From assembly GCF_029893585.1 (NCBI RefSeq), contig NZ_JARXYX010000014.1, forward strand, positions 62,001 through 126,000: a DNA stretch of 64,000 nt, written 5' to 3'. Under the pieces are notes generated by a model. The model made no database searches. It worked only from the letters and a program-made list of their open reading frames with translations, and had not been told where the DNA came from. Shown here piece by piece: positions 25,189-33,755 of the stretch (position 1 is the first letter of the stretch; the number at the start of each line of letters is the position of its first letter). Origin of the DNA: Streptomyces sp. LBL (GTDB lineage Bacteria; Actinomycetota; Actinomycetes; Streptomycetales; Streptomycetaceae). The position numbers and the translations under genes are program-made.

Positions 25189-25853
25189 TGGCCTGGTCCA
25201 GGGACGAGATGGCCGCTCGGGCGGCACGCGAGCTGACCGACGGGTCGTATGTGAACCTTGGCATCGGGCTGCCGACGCTGGTGCCCAACCACTTGCCGCC
25301 CGGCGTGCACGTGGTGCTGCAGTCGGAGAACGGCATCCTTGGCGTCGGCCCGTACCCCACCGCCGATCAGGTCGATCCCGACCTGATCGGCGCCGGCAAG
25401 GAGACGGTCGCTGTGCTGCCGGGCGCCTCCTTCTTCGACTCGTCCCTGTCCTTCGGGATGATCCGCGGCGGGCACATCGACGCGGCGATCCTCGGCGCCA
25501 TGCAGGTCTCGGCCGTGGGCGACCTGGCGAACTGGACCATCCCCGGAAAGATGATCAAGGGGATGGGTGGCGCGATGGACCTCGTCCACGGCGCACGGAA
25601 AGTGGTCGTGCTCATGGAGCACGTGGCCAAGGACGGCACACCGAAGATCGTCGAGGAGTGCACCCTGCCGCTGACCGGCAAGCGGTGCGTCCAGCGGATC
25701 ATCACCGACCTGGGCGTCATCGACATCACCGAGCATGGGCTGGTACTCACCGAGACCGCGCCCGGGGTCACGGTGACGGAGATCCGAAGCAGCACCGGCG
25801 CCGAGCTCGCGGTGGCCGAGGCGCTCGACGCCGTGGGAGAGAGCGCCGGGTGA
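25188..25853 (+). CDS. 3-oxoacid CoA-transferase, subunit B
   Basis: The 221-residue beta subunit carries the catalytic glutamate in the motif SENGILGVGPYP (about residues 46-57), preceded by VNLGIGLPTLVPN. Further family features are GGHIDAAILGAMQVS and MIKGMGGAMDLVHGARKV. The ATG overlaps the stop of subunit A (TGATG), so the subunits are made in step. About 125 bases separate it from the convergent enoyl-CoA hydratase gene. Confidence 0.93.
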   Translation: MAWSRDEMAARAARELTDGSYVNLGIGLPTLVPNHLPPGVHVVLQSENGILGVGPYPTADQVDPDLIGAGKETVAVLPGASFFDSSLSFGMIRGGHIDAAILGAMQVSAVGDLANWTIPGKMIKGMGGAMDLVHGARKVVVLMEHVAKDGTPKIVEECTLPLTGKRCVQRIITDLGVIDITEHGLVLTETAPGVTVTEIRSSTGAELAVAEALDAVGESAG

Positions 25854-25979
25854 CCTCGGCGCCTGCCGGGCACAGGCCGGCGTTGTCGATTCCGTTGTCG
25901 GGACAGCCTCGTTCGTGAGTGACGCGGCTGTCCCTCGGGGCCCGCAACCCGCGGGGCACCGAGGGACAGCCACATGCGG

Positions 25980-26762
25980 TCAGCGAGACAGTGCCCAGCG
26001 CGGCGGTCGGCGTTCACGGAAGGCGCGCATGCCTTCCGCGGCCTCCTCGGACGCGAAGAGGTCGGCGGAGAGCCTGACCATGGCGTCACCCTGCTGCCCC
26101 AGCACATCACGCATCCGCGCCGTGGTCAGCTTCTTGGACTCGACCAGACCCTGTCGGGAACACAGCCGCAGAGCGCTGACGATCTCCCGGACGCCGTTCT
26201 CCGCAGCCGCCGCGTCACGCGGAGCCTCGGTCAGTAGGCCCATGCTCTCCGCCGCGGCGCCGTCGAACGTCTCACCCGTCAGGAAGTAACGTCCGGCTGC
26301 CCGTTCGTCGATGCGGGGCAGGACGGTGAGGGAGATGATGGCGGGCGCCAGACCGAGCCGGACCTCGGAAAAGGAGAAGGTCGTGTCGGCGGGCGCCACT
26401 GCGATGTCGGCTGCGGCGACGATGCCCAGTCCACCGGCCCGGGCATTGCCCTTCAGGTGCGCTATGACGGGGATTGGGGTCTCCACGATCCGCCGCAGCA
26501 ACCCCAGCAACGTCTCGGCGCCCTCCCGCATGCCGCCCTGTGCCGCTTCCTTGAGGTCCGCGCCCGCGCAGAACGTCGGCCCGGTGTGGGTGAGAACGAT
26601 CGCGCGAACGGTTTCGTCGGCCGCGGCGCGGGCCAGACCGGCGTGTACCTGTTCCACCAAGGCGGCGGACAGAGCGTTGCGATTGCCGGGCGAGTCGAGG
26701 GTGAGGGTGACGATGCCGTCTTCGATATGGACTCTCACCACGTCGTCGGTGTGCTCTGCCAT
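25980..26762 (-). CDS. Enoyl-CoA hydratase/isomerase family protein
   Basis: The 260-residue crotonase-fold protein has the oxyanion-hole loop GPTFCAGADLKEAA (about residues 61-74) and KGNARAGGLGIVAAADIAVA. FSFSEVRLGLAPAIIS, with its Glu, is typical of 3-methylglutaconyl-CoA hydratase-like (LiuC) members. Together with HMG-CoA lyase this fits the last steps of leucine or isovalerate breakdown. That role is inference; the fold assignment is firm. It is divergent from the HMG-CoA lyase gene, with palindromes between the two. Confidence 0.9.
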   Translation of the reverse strand: MAEHTDDVVRVHIEDGIVTLTLDSPGNRNALSAALVEQVHAGLARAAADETVRAIVLTHTGPTFCAGADLKEAAQGGMREGAETLLGLLRRIVETPIPVIAHLKGNARAGGLGIVAAADIAVAPADTTFSFSEVRLGLAPAIISLTVLPRIDERAAGRYFLTGETFDGAAAESMGLLTEAPRDAAAAENGVREIVSALRLCSRQGLVESKKLTTARMRDVLGQQGDAMVRLSADLFASEEAAEGMRAFRERRPPRWALSR

Positions 26763-26853
26763 TGCTGCTCCTTCATGACGAGGACTGAGCGCGCCGAACG
26801 GAACCGGTGATAACCGGTGATATCTGGCTGAGCCCGCAGTCCCTGGACGTCGC

Positions 26854-26895
26854 GGTTAACGTACATTAACCTATTGGTGTGAGTTAACGTTAACT
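26854..26895. promoter_or_regulatory. TTAACG palindromes in the hydratase/HMG-CoA lyase divergent promoter
   Basis: AGTTAACGTTAACT (26882-26895) is a perfect 14-bp palindrome. GGTTAACGTACATTAACC (26854-26871) is a second dyad with one mismatch pair. They sit in AT-rich sequence between the two divergent genes. No regulator gene is adjacent, so the binding protein is unknown. A short direct repeat of AACCGGTGAT lies just to the left (26802-26821). Confidence 0.65.
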
Positions 26896-27024
26896 AACGT
26901 GTGAGGTACTTCCCGCGGTCGGGCTACGGTTCACGCCGCCCACCGGGCCCAAGAGTCGGTGCCGAGGCGCTTGAGGCATTTCGCATGGGGGAGTGCACAC
27001 ATCTGCGAAGGAGGAGACTGCGGC

Positions 27025-28056
27025 ATGACACCACCCATGCGAACAAACGGACGTGCCGAGTCCGCGCACCTGCTGCCGAGCGTGACCCCGCATCCCGGGC
27101 TGCCCTCGTTCGTCCGCATCCACGAGGTAGGCCCCCGCGACGGCTTGCAGAACGAGTCCGCGATCGTGCCGGTCGAAGTCAAGGCCGAGTTCATCCGGCG
27201 CCTGGCCGCCGTCGGTCTGACGACGATCGAGGTGACGAGCTTCGTGCCACCGGCATGGGTGCCGCAGCTCGCCGACGCGGCCGACCTCGTCGCCGCCCTG
27301 GCCACCGAGACCGCGCTGCACCCGCTCGACCTGCCGGTGCTCGTCCCCAACGAGCGCGGGCTGGACCGGGCCCTTGGCCTCGGAGTCCGGCATGTGGCCG
27401 TCTTCGCCAGCGCCACCGAGTCGTTCGCCCGCCGCAACCTGAATCGCACGGTCGCCGAGTCACTGGAGATGTTCGCTCCCGTGGTGCGGCGGGCCGCGGA
27501 GCATGGCCTGCGTGTGCGCGGCTACCTGTCCATGTGTTACGGCGACCCCTGGGAGGGGAGGGTGCCGGTCGGCCAGGTGGTCGAGGTGGCCTGTCGGCTG
27601 GCTGAACTGGGCTGCGACGAGCTGAGCTTGGGGGACACCATCGGTGTGGCCACCCCGGGCCAGGTGCATGAGCTGACCGCCGCGCTCGGTACCGCCGGTG
27701 TCGGCCCGGACCGGCTGGCCGTGCACTTCCACGACACCTACGGGCAGGCGCTGTCCAACACTTTGGCCGCCCTCCAGGCCGGCGTCACCGTGGTGGACGC
27801 CTCGGCCGGCGGGCTCGGCGGGTGCCCGTACGCCAAGAGCGCCACCGGAAACCTCGCCACCGAGGATCTGGTGTGGATGCTGAACGGACTCGGCATCCAC
27901 ACCGGCGTCGACCTCGGGGCGCTCGTCGAGACCAGCAACTGGATGGCCACGCAACTGGGCCGTCCCAGCGCCTCCCGCACAGTTCGGGCGCTGGCAGACA
28001 GGCGGGCGAGCCGCCACGACCTCGATGTGCGCCCTCAGTCAGGCAGCGACACGTGA
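27025..28056 (+). CDS. Hydroxymethylglutaryl-CoA lyase
   Basis: The enzyme cleaves HMG-CoA to acetyl-CoA and acetoacetate, the last step of leucine degradation. The 343-residue protein has the DRE-TIM barrel start VGPRDGLQNE (metal and substrate site), LSLGDTIGVATPGQV, the metal-binding HFHDTYGQALSN and the lyase signature with active-site Cys GGLGGCPYAKSATGN. ATG at 27025 follows AAGGAGGAG. The acetoacetate produced would be the substrate of the CoA transferase encoded at 24376-25853. Confidence 0.94.
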   Translation: MTPPMRTNGRAESAHLLPSVTPHPGLPSFVRIHEVGPRDGLQNESAIVPVEVKAEFIRRLAAVGLTTIEVTSFVPPAWVPQLADAADLVAALATETALHPLDLPVLVPNERGLDRALGLGVRHVAVFASATESFARRNLNRTVAESLEMFAPVVRRAAEHGLRVRGYLSMCYGDPWEGRVPVGQVVEVACRLAELGCDELSLGDTIGVATPGQVHELTAALGTAGVGPDRLAVHFHDTYGQALSNTLAALQAGVTVVDASAGGLGGCPYAKSATGNLATEDLVWMLNGLGIHTGVDLGALVETSNWMATQLGRPSASRTVRALADRRASRHDLDVRPQSGSDT

Positions 28057-28169
28057 GGACCGGCAGCCGCGACATGTAGATCGATGAGGACATGGTTCGC
28101 CGTCCGGCGGGCACCGCGGCCTGCCTGCACCCCAGCGGTCGGCTCAGTGAAATCGGAAAGGATCCGTCC

Positions 28170-28481
28170 TTGATATCCACCAGCTATGAAGATATTCGGA
28201 TCGGTGACATTGCGAAGACGGGTTTCGTGACTGTCACCGAGGAGTATGTGCGTGGTTTCGCCGACTTGACGGGAGACCGGCATCCACTGCATCTGGATCC
28301 CGAATACGCCGCGAGGACGCGCTTCGGTCAGCGAATTGCGCACGGCGCCCTGATGATGTCGACGCTGCTCGGTCTGGTGGAACTCCATCCGAGCTACCTG
28401 CAGTGCTTCTACGACAGGGCAGTCGCGCCGCACGGGAAAGGCCGACAGCTCGCGGAGAGCATTGATGCGCCGCTACTTTAG
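28170..28481 (+). pseudogene. Truncated MaoC-like hot-dog dehydratase
   Basis: From TTG at 28170 (GGAAAGGA upstream) the frame reads YEDIRIGDIAKTGFVTVTEE, then FADLTGDRHPLHLDPEYAAR and RFGQRIAHGALMMSTLLGL, the catalytic half of a MaoC (R)-enoyl-CoA hydratase, with the Asp/His pair intact. After HPSYLQCFYD the family sequence stops and unrelated residues lead to a stop. It has 103 residues against about 150 normally, so the end of the fold is missing. Weak activity cannot be excluded, but a decayed gene is more likely. The following 242 bases show no gene. Confidence 0.7.
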
Positions 28482-28723
28482 TCCCCCAAACGGGCATGCC
28501 AGTCACTGGCACCTCGCAGAACGCCGAAAGCCGTCGTGGGTACCCGCCCCGACCGATCTGCAGGCACCATCCACGACCACGAGGCGAACATAGTCGTAGG
28601 CGATCAGTCGCCCCCACTGAACGTGTTCGGTTGATTCGGGCGGGGGCATGTACACCGGTCAGCGGCGGGAGAGATGAGTGTGGTTCGTCCGCTCGTGTCG
28701 CTCGTGGAGGCGGCTGTGCCACG

Positions 28724-29170
28724 TCAGTGCTCCTGGGCCGCCGGCTCCAGAACGAAGACCGGGATCTGACGGTCCGTGTTCTCCTGGTACTCGGCATAGC
28801 TCGGATACGCTTCGACGGCTCGGGCCCACCACAGGGCCTTCTCGTCCCCGGTCGCCTCGCGTGCCAGCATGTCCTGGCGCACGGGACCGTCCTGGAGTTC
28901 GACCCGGGGGTCGGCGACCACGTTGTGGTACCAGACCGGGTGCTTGGGGGCTCCTGCCATGGAGGCGACCACGGCGTAGGAGCCGTCGTGTTCCACCCGC
29001 ATGACCGGGGTCTTGCGAATCTTGCCGCTCTTCGCGCCCAGCGTGGTCAGGATGACAACAGGTAGTCCCTGGAGCGTCGTTCCTTCCGTACCGCCGGAGC
29101 ACTCGTACAGCTCCACCTGGTCGCTTACAAACTGTGCCGCGCTCGGCTCGTACTCGCCTTTGAGTGGCAT
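28724..29170 (-). CDS. Deazaflavin (F420)-dependent nitroreductase-family protein (DDN-like)
   Basis: The 148-residue protein has the split-barrel DDN pattern TTLGAKSGKIRKTPVMRVEH, then GAPKHPVWYHNVVADPRVEL and the C-terminal FVLEPAAQ. Such proteins use coenzyme F420 to reduce quinones, nitro groups or enones, and Streptomyces makes F420. Length and motif order are normal. It precedes the SDR2b gene on the same strand by 74 bases downstream, but the two may not be one operon. It adds to the redox theme of this region. Confidence 0.88.
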   Translation of the reverse strand: MPLKGEYEPSAAQFVSDQVELYECSGGTEGTTLQGLPVVILTTLGAKSGKIRKTPVMRVEHDGSYAVVASMAGAPKHPVWYHNVVADPRVELQDGPVRQDMLAREATGDEKALWWARAVEAYPSYAEYQENTDRQIPVFVLEPAAQEH

Positions 29171-29244
29171 GTTTCTGTCTCCATGCTGTCGAAGATTCCG
29201 TCCGGCGGTGTCCTCCGCCCCGGTCGGGGCGCGGGATGTGCTGC

Positions 29245-30090
29245 TCAGGCGTGGGTGTCGTCGTAGGCCAGGGCGGACCCCAGTTCGCGGGAGGCGTCGG
29301 CCTGGGCGAGGAGTTCCTGCGCCTTGGCCTCGGCGGCCTCGATGGCGTCGGCGCCGGCGACGAAGCGCTGCAGGGGCTTGTCCTGGCCGGCGATGGTGAG
29401 CAGGGCGCGGGCGAGCTTGGCGGGGTCGCCGGGCTGCCGGCCGTTCATGCTCTTCATGCCCTCGATCCGCGGGGCGGTGCGCGGGGCGTAGTCGTCGATG
29501 GACAGCTCGGGCCAGATGGTGGAGCCGTCCACGAGGAGTTCGGTGCGGAAATAGCCGGGCTCCACGACCGTGGTGTGGATGTTGTACGGCTCGACGTCGT
29601 AGCGCAGGGACTCCATCCAGCCCTCTTCCGCGAACTTGGAGGCGGCGTAGGCGGAGGTGAACTCCATGCCGACCAGGCCGGCGGTCGAGGTGATGGTGAT
29701 GACGTGGCCGGCACGCTGCCGTCGCATGATCGGCAGGACGGCGCGGGTGACGTTCATCGGGCCGAAGAGGTTGGTTTCGAACTGCCGGCGCATCTGCGCG
29801 GGCGCGATCTCCTCGAAGTAGCCGGTGAACAGGTTCCCTGCGTTGTTGATCAGGACGTCGATGCGGCCGAAGCGGTCGACGGCGGCCTGCGCGGCGGCCT
29901 CGGCGTCGTCCAGGCTGGTGACGTCGAGCTTGGTGACCAGCAGGTTGTCCTGCGGCCCGCCGAGGGTCTTCTCGACCTCGTCGGGGCGGCGGCCGGTGGC
30001 GACGACCTGGTGGCCGGCGGCGAGGGCCTCGCGGGCGATGTCCGTGCCCAGACCGCGTCCGGCACCGGTGACGAAGATGACCTTACTCAT
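29245..30090 (-). CDS. SDR-family oxidoreductase, copy B (SDR2b)
   Basis: This is the inverted near-duplicate of 14237-15082, also 281 residues. Changes seen are IFV for ILV, RRPDEV for RRPEEV, EPYNIH for EPYDIH and GSALA for GGALA. All catalytic features (TGAGRGLG, NNAG, STAG, YAASK) are kept, so both copies should be active. Upstream, GGAAGGAACCCCCC replaces the other copy's GGAAACCC. It is divergent from an XRE regulator, with the shared GGGTA-N8-TACCC element in between, which copy A lacks. The two copies may therefore be regulated differently. Confidence 0.93.
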   Translation of the reverse strand: MSKVIFVTGAGRGLGTDIAREALAAGHQVVATGRRPDEVEKTLGGPQDNLLVTKLDVTSLDDAEAAAQAAVDRFGRIDVLINNAGNLFTGYFEEIAPAQMRRQFETNLFGPMNVTRAVLPIMRRQRAGHVITITSTAGLVGMEFTSAYAASKFAEEGWMESLRYDVEPYNIHTTVVEPGYFRTELLVDGSTIWPELSIDDYAPRTAPRIEGMKSMNGRQPGDPAKLARALLTIAGQDKPLQRFVAGADAIEAAEAKAQELLAQADASRELGSALAYDDTHA

Positions 30091-30272
30091 GGGGGGTTCC
30101 TTCCAGGCGCCGTTCATCCGGCACTCGTGTGGTGCGGTGACGAGATGCGTGGGTTGCTGGCGAGGCAAGGCGCATCGGCGGGGCCGGTCAATTGCGTAGC
30201 ACGGGGCTGCCGTGCCCCGGCGGGTTTATCGCGGCCACTTCATCGAGTTTCGCATCACCACGGGCATCGACA

Positions 30273-30324
30273 CAGAGTAGGATTCCTTACCCGGATGAAA
30301 GGTTCCAGGTATAAATCCCTACCC
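30273..30324. promoter_or_regulatory. XRE-type operator site 1 (plus weaker second half)
   Basis: CCAGGTATAAATCCCTACCC (30305-30324) lies 36 bases before the XRE gene at 30361. It matches the same 20-bp layout at 33497, 34288 and 40678 (minus). TATAAAT inside it is a good -10 element, so a bound repressor would cover the promoter. CAGAGTAGGATTCCTTACCC (30273-30292) is a weaker relative of the motif. Confidence 0.65.
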
Positions 30325-30360
30325 CTCAACGTCGGTCCATTCGGTGTCACACTGACTGGT

Positions 30361-31233
30361 ATGACTCGCAGCAACGCGCATCTCAACGAGCTGGGCGAGT
30401 TCCTCAAGACCCGCCGGGCCGAACTGAGCCCCCGCGGAGTGGGCCTGCCCGAGACGGGCGGCATGAGACGGGTCAAGGGACTGCGCCGTGAGGAAGTCGC
30501 TCAGCTCGTCGCCATCAGCACCGAGTACTACACCCGCCTTGAACAGGGCCGCATCCAGGCATCGGGGCCGGTGCTGTCCGCTCTGGCGCAGGTGCTTCGT
30601 CTGGACGACGACCAACGGGACTACCTCTTCGAACTCGCCGGCAAGGGCCAGGATCGGCCTCGCCGTCGTACCGTGCAGAAGATACAGCCGACGCTGCAGC
30701 GCCTCCTGGACAACCTGATCGACACGCCGGCCATTGTTCTGGGCCGCCGTACCGACATCCTTGCTTGGAATTCCCTGGCTGCCGCGCTGATGACCGATTA
30801 CGCGGAAATTCCGGAGAAGAAAAGAAACCATACCCGGATTCTTTTCACCGATCCGGCGATGAGGACGCTGTACGCGGACTGGGAGGAAGTCGCTCGCACC
30901 ACCGTTGCGCAGTTGCGCATGCAGGCCGCCAAGTATCCTGACGATCCCAGGCTGACGGCCCTCGTCGGAGAGCTGTCCGTGCGGGACGCGCACTTCCGCC
31001 GTTGGTGGGGCGACCACCATGTCGCCGCCCGCACGATGGGCACCAAGACCTACCACCATCCTGTGGCCGGCGAGCTCACCCTTGACTGGGACACCCTCAC
31101 CGCAAGCGTCGACGCCGAGCAGCAACTCGTCGTACTGACCGCCGAACCCGGCACCCCTTCCCACGACGCGCTGCGCATCCTCGCCTCCTGGGCCACGAAC
31201 CACCAGCAGCCCGCACCCGACAGCGCGACCTGA
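30361..31233 (+). CDS. XRE-family regulator with MmyB-like domain (paralogue 2)
   Basis: The 290-residue protein starts TRSNAHLNELGEFLKTRRAE. It has the XRE helix-turn-helix GLRREEVAQLVAISTEYYTR (about residues 40-59) and the MmyB-like domain DTPAIVLGRRTDILAWNSLA followed by RILFTDPAMRTLYADWEEVA. It is closely similar to the regulator at 34355-35221 and less so to the one at 11492-12451. It is divergent from SDR2b. The operator-like element 36 bases upstream of its ATG suggests autoregulation and control of SDR2b. Confidence 0.93.
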   Translation: MTRSNAHLNELGEFLKTRRAELSPRGVGLPETGGMRRVKGLRREEVAQLVAISTEYYTRLEQGRIQASGPVLSALAQVLRLDDDQRDYLFELAGKGQDRPRRRTVQKIQPTLQRLLDNLIDTPAIVLGRRTDILAWNSLAAALMTDYAEIPEKKRNHTRILFTDPAMRTLYADWEEVARTTVAQLRMQAAKYPDDPRLTALVGELSVRDAHFRRWWGDHHVAARTMGTKTYHHPVAGELTLDWDTLTASVDAEQQLVVLTAEPGTPSHDALRILASWATNHQQPAPDSAT

Positions 31234-31447
31234 CTACACCAGTGCGCGGCGACCTGCGACTGCCGAGGGAATGCGGGGCACCCGCCGCCGGCATCGCGCC
31301 GGGCGGACCGCCATGTGCTACGTCACCGCCGTCCGCCATGAACGCACCGCCAAACTGCCTCGTCAGCAAATCCGTTGGCTGCCGGCGCGCACAGCTGTGG
31401 TTCGTCGGGGTCGACCACGATCACCTGCTGCGGCTCTTGCGTCGTGG

Positions 31448-31861
31448 CTACCGGTTGCGGGTGCGGGGGCCGTTGTACTGCTGGTTGGTGACCGGCTCGG
31501 CCCAGGTGGTCTCGGTGGTCTCGTCGCCCCTGCCTTCCCACATGGCGAGGTGTTCCATGAACCGGTCGGGGGTGGCGCCGTGCCAGTGTTCCTCGTTGGG
31601 CGGGCAGCTGACCGTTTCGCCGGGGTGGGCTTCCAGGACGGTGCCGTCCCGGGTGCCGACCAGGGCGATGCCGGAAATCACGTGGAGGGTCTGGCCCAGG
31701 ACGTGGGAGTGCCAGTTGGTGCGGGCGCCTGGGGAGAAGCGGACCAGGTTGGCGCGCATCCGGGATGGTTCCCGGCCGGCGACGATGACGTCCCACCACA
31801 CGTCACCGGTGAACCAGTCGGCCGGGGCCTTGCTGCTGGGATGTTGCTTGATGAATTCCAT
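31448..31861 (-). CDS. Cupin-domain protein
   Basis: The 137-residue protein is a single-domain cupin. The first metal motif is FSPGARTNWHSHVLGQTLHV, with its histidines, and the second is CPPNEEHWHGATPD. The N-terminus FIKQHPSSKAPADWFTGDVW is typical of cupins found beside SDR and carboxymuconolactone genes. ATG at 31861 follows GGAGAGACATC. Function is unknown; related proteins include mandelonitrile lyases and small-molecule isomerases. Confidence 0.88.
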   Translation of the reverse strand: MEFIKQHPSSKAPADWFTGDVWWDVIVAGREPSRMRANLVRFSPGARTNWHSHVLGQTLHVISGIALVGTRDGTVLEAHPGETVSCPPNEEHWHGATPDRFMEHLAMWEGRGDETTETTWAEPVTNQQYNGPRTRNR

Positions 31862-31910
31862 GATGTCTCTCCGAACCTTCTTGGTGCGTTGGTCTTGCCT
31901 ACGGGGCGAC

Positions 31911-32049
31911 GTTGGTGGCCTGCTTCGGTGAGTTCCCTCGCGGCCGCGTTCAGGGCGGCTTTGTTGGTGTCGGTCAGGGCGACGGCGGCCTCCCTCGGCG
32001 AAGGCACGGGCGGTCGCCAGGCCCATCCCGCATCTGGCTCCGGTGAGGG
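31911..32049 (-). pseudogene. SDR N-terminal remnant
   Basis: Between the aldo/keto reductase and the cupin the minus strand reads TGARCGMGLATARAFAEGG in one frame and AVALTDTNKAALNAAARELT in another. Joined, this is the first Rossmann unit of an SDR with a one-base frameshift. The rest of the gene is absent, so the cupin gene may have replaced it by deletion. Confidence 0.6.
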
Positions 32050-33030
32050 TCAGTGGTCGATGCTGGCCATGTTGGCCTCGTTGTGGCGTTCGCCGGCGGC
32101 GGGGGTGAGGTTGTTGAGGCGGTCGAGCTGAGCGGCGCTGAGTTCGACGGCGTCGGCAGCGGTGTTCTCTTCGACGCGTGAGACGCGGCGGGTGCCGGGG
32201 ATGGGGGCGATGTCGTTGCCGCGGGTGAGCAGCCATGCCAGTGCGGTCTGGGCGGGGGTGGCGCCGATCTCGGCGCCGATGGCCTGTACCTCGTCGACGA
32301 TGGTCAGGTTGCGCTGGAAGTTCTCGCCGGTGAAGCGCGGGTTGGTCTTGCGCCAGTCGTCGTCGGTGAAGTCGTCGACGGTGCGGATCTGCCCGGTGAG
32401 CAGGCCGTGGCCGAGCGGGGAGTAGGGCACGAAGCCGATGCGCAACTCGCGTAGCAGCGGGAGGATTTCGGCTTCGACGTCTCGGGTCCACAGCGAGTAT
32501 TCGGTCTGCAGCGCGGCCACCGGGTGCACGGCGTGGGCCCGGCGGATCGTGTCGGGGCCGGCCTCGGAGAGTCCGATGTGGCGGACTTTGCCTTCGGCGA
32601 CCAGTTCGGCCAGCGCGCCGACTGTTTCTTCGATGGGTGTGTTGGGGTCGACGCGGTGCTGGTAGTAGAGGTCGATGTGGTCGGTGCCGAGCCGCTTGAG
32701 TGAGCCTTCGACGGCGGTCTTCACGTTGGCGGGGCTGCTGTCGATGACGCCGGGGCCGTCGCCGGCGTGGGAGACGAGTCCGAACTTCGTGGCCACGACG
32801 ACGTCGTCGCGTCGGCCCTTGATGGCCTTGCCGACGAGTTCCTCGCTGTGGAAGGGGCCGTAGATCTCGGCGGTGTCGATGTGGGTGACCCCGAGGTCCA
32901 GCGCCCGGTGGATGGTGCGGATCGACTCGGCGTCATCGAGTCCCCCGCCCGTGGTGTAGGTACCGGCCATGGTCATGGCTCCCAGGCCGATGCGGGACAC
33001 ATCGAGCCCGCCCAGTGATACGTGCTTCAT
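32050..33030 (-). CDS. Aldo/keto reductase, copy B
   Basis: This 326-residue protein differs from copy A (15420-16400) at two positions (ELVAEG, RGND) and keeps the catalytic Asp, Tyr, Lys and His. Similarity starts at the ribosome site AAGGAGTACCTG and ends four bases after the stop codon, so the duplicated unit is just the gene with its ribosome site. The upstream sequence carries no 8-bp array and instead runs into pieces of SDR1. It is on the opposite strand from copy A. Confidence 0.94.
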   Translation of the reverse strand: MKHVSLGGLDVSRIGLGAMTMAGTYTTGGGLDDAESIRTIHRALDLGVTHIDTAEIYGPFHSEELVGKAIKGRRDDVVVATKFGLVSHAGDGPGVIDSSPANVKTAVEGSLKRLGTDHIDLYYQHRVDPNTPIEETVGALAELVAEGKVRHIGLSEAGPDTIRRAHAVHPVAALQTEYSLWTRDVEAEILPLLRELRIGFVPYSPLGHGLLTGQIRTVDDFTDDDWRKTNPRFTGENFQRNLTIVDEVQAIGAEIGATPAQTALAWLLTRGNDIAPIPGTRRVSRVEENTAADAVELSAAQLDRLNNLTPAAGERHNEANMASIDH

Positions 33031-33064
33031 CAGGTACTCCTTGTCGTAACGGCCGTCAGGCCTG

Positions 33065-33164
33065 GTGCAACCTCACCAAGTTCGGTGTGAACGGCTTCAC
33101 TGGCCTCGCCGATACCGCTGCTCGTACCGGTGACGAGAGCGACCGTGCCAGTCAGTTTCGATGC
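33065..33164. pseudogene. Two oppositely oriented fragments of SDR1 joined head to head
   Basis: Bases 33068-33100 match the inside of SDR1 on the plus strand (CAACCTCACCAAGTTCGG onward, encoding NLTKFGVNGF). Bases 33102-33164 match the first 63 bases after the SDR1 start codon on the minus strand, with about five changes (ASKLTGTVALVTGTSSGIGE). The start codon itself is lost. The join at about 33101 is therefore an inversion junction within a former second SDR1 copy. Confidence 0.85.
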
Positions 33165-33755
33165 GGTAGGAGATAGTCCTTTCCTCTTGATGTACGGCGT
33201 AGGAACAGACGGCTGGGCGCCGCCTCCACGGCCTACTCCGACGCGCGGCGTGGACCTCCGCGTGGGCAGTTGAGGTGTGCCGGGCGGAAACCAGCGCCGG
33301 CGTCTCGTTCTTGCCGGGCGGCTGCGGTGGCGGTCTCCTCGGACGCGGGTACTCGCCGTGGTCGGCCAGGGCAGACCAGAGAGCTCCCACGCATTCGCAT
33401 AGAGCATGCTCATTCGTCAACCGTCTGCCGGATCCGTCGATGGCACGGATGTAACCGTGCCATCGACTCCCGAACGCGACAAGGGGAGAGATTTTTCCGG
33501 GTATAAAACTCTACCCCCCACGAATTTCTGGAAGAGGGACGTCTGGCCTCAAGGAACGCGGCCTCGTCCGGCAGAGCCCTCTCATCGCATTGGCTGTCCA
33601 GCGCGCACAGTGTAGTTGGCTACAAAGAAATCTGCACGAAGGCAGAGGGGAACGATTTTCTCCCCGTATGCCTGCCGCTACCTACGGGAACGCGGGAGGT
33701 GCGAATGAAACGGCCAAGGGCCAGGTATGCACCTCAGAAGAACGGATGGGAAACC
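33165..33755. promoter_or_regulatory. Gene-free stretch with XRE-type operator site 2
   Basis: CCGGGTATAAAACTCTACCC occupies 33497-33516 and is the best match to the shared element (arms GGGTA and TACCC, eight bases apart). TGTAGTTGGCTACA (33609-33622) is a separate 14-base dyad. No credible gene lies here; frames give Arg/Pro-rich peptides. The nearest downstream gene is the truncated aldo/keto reductase at 33756. Confidence 0.6.
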
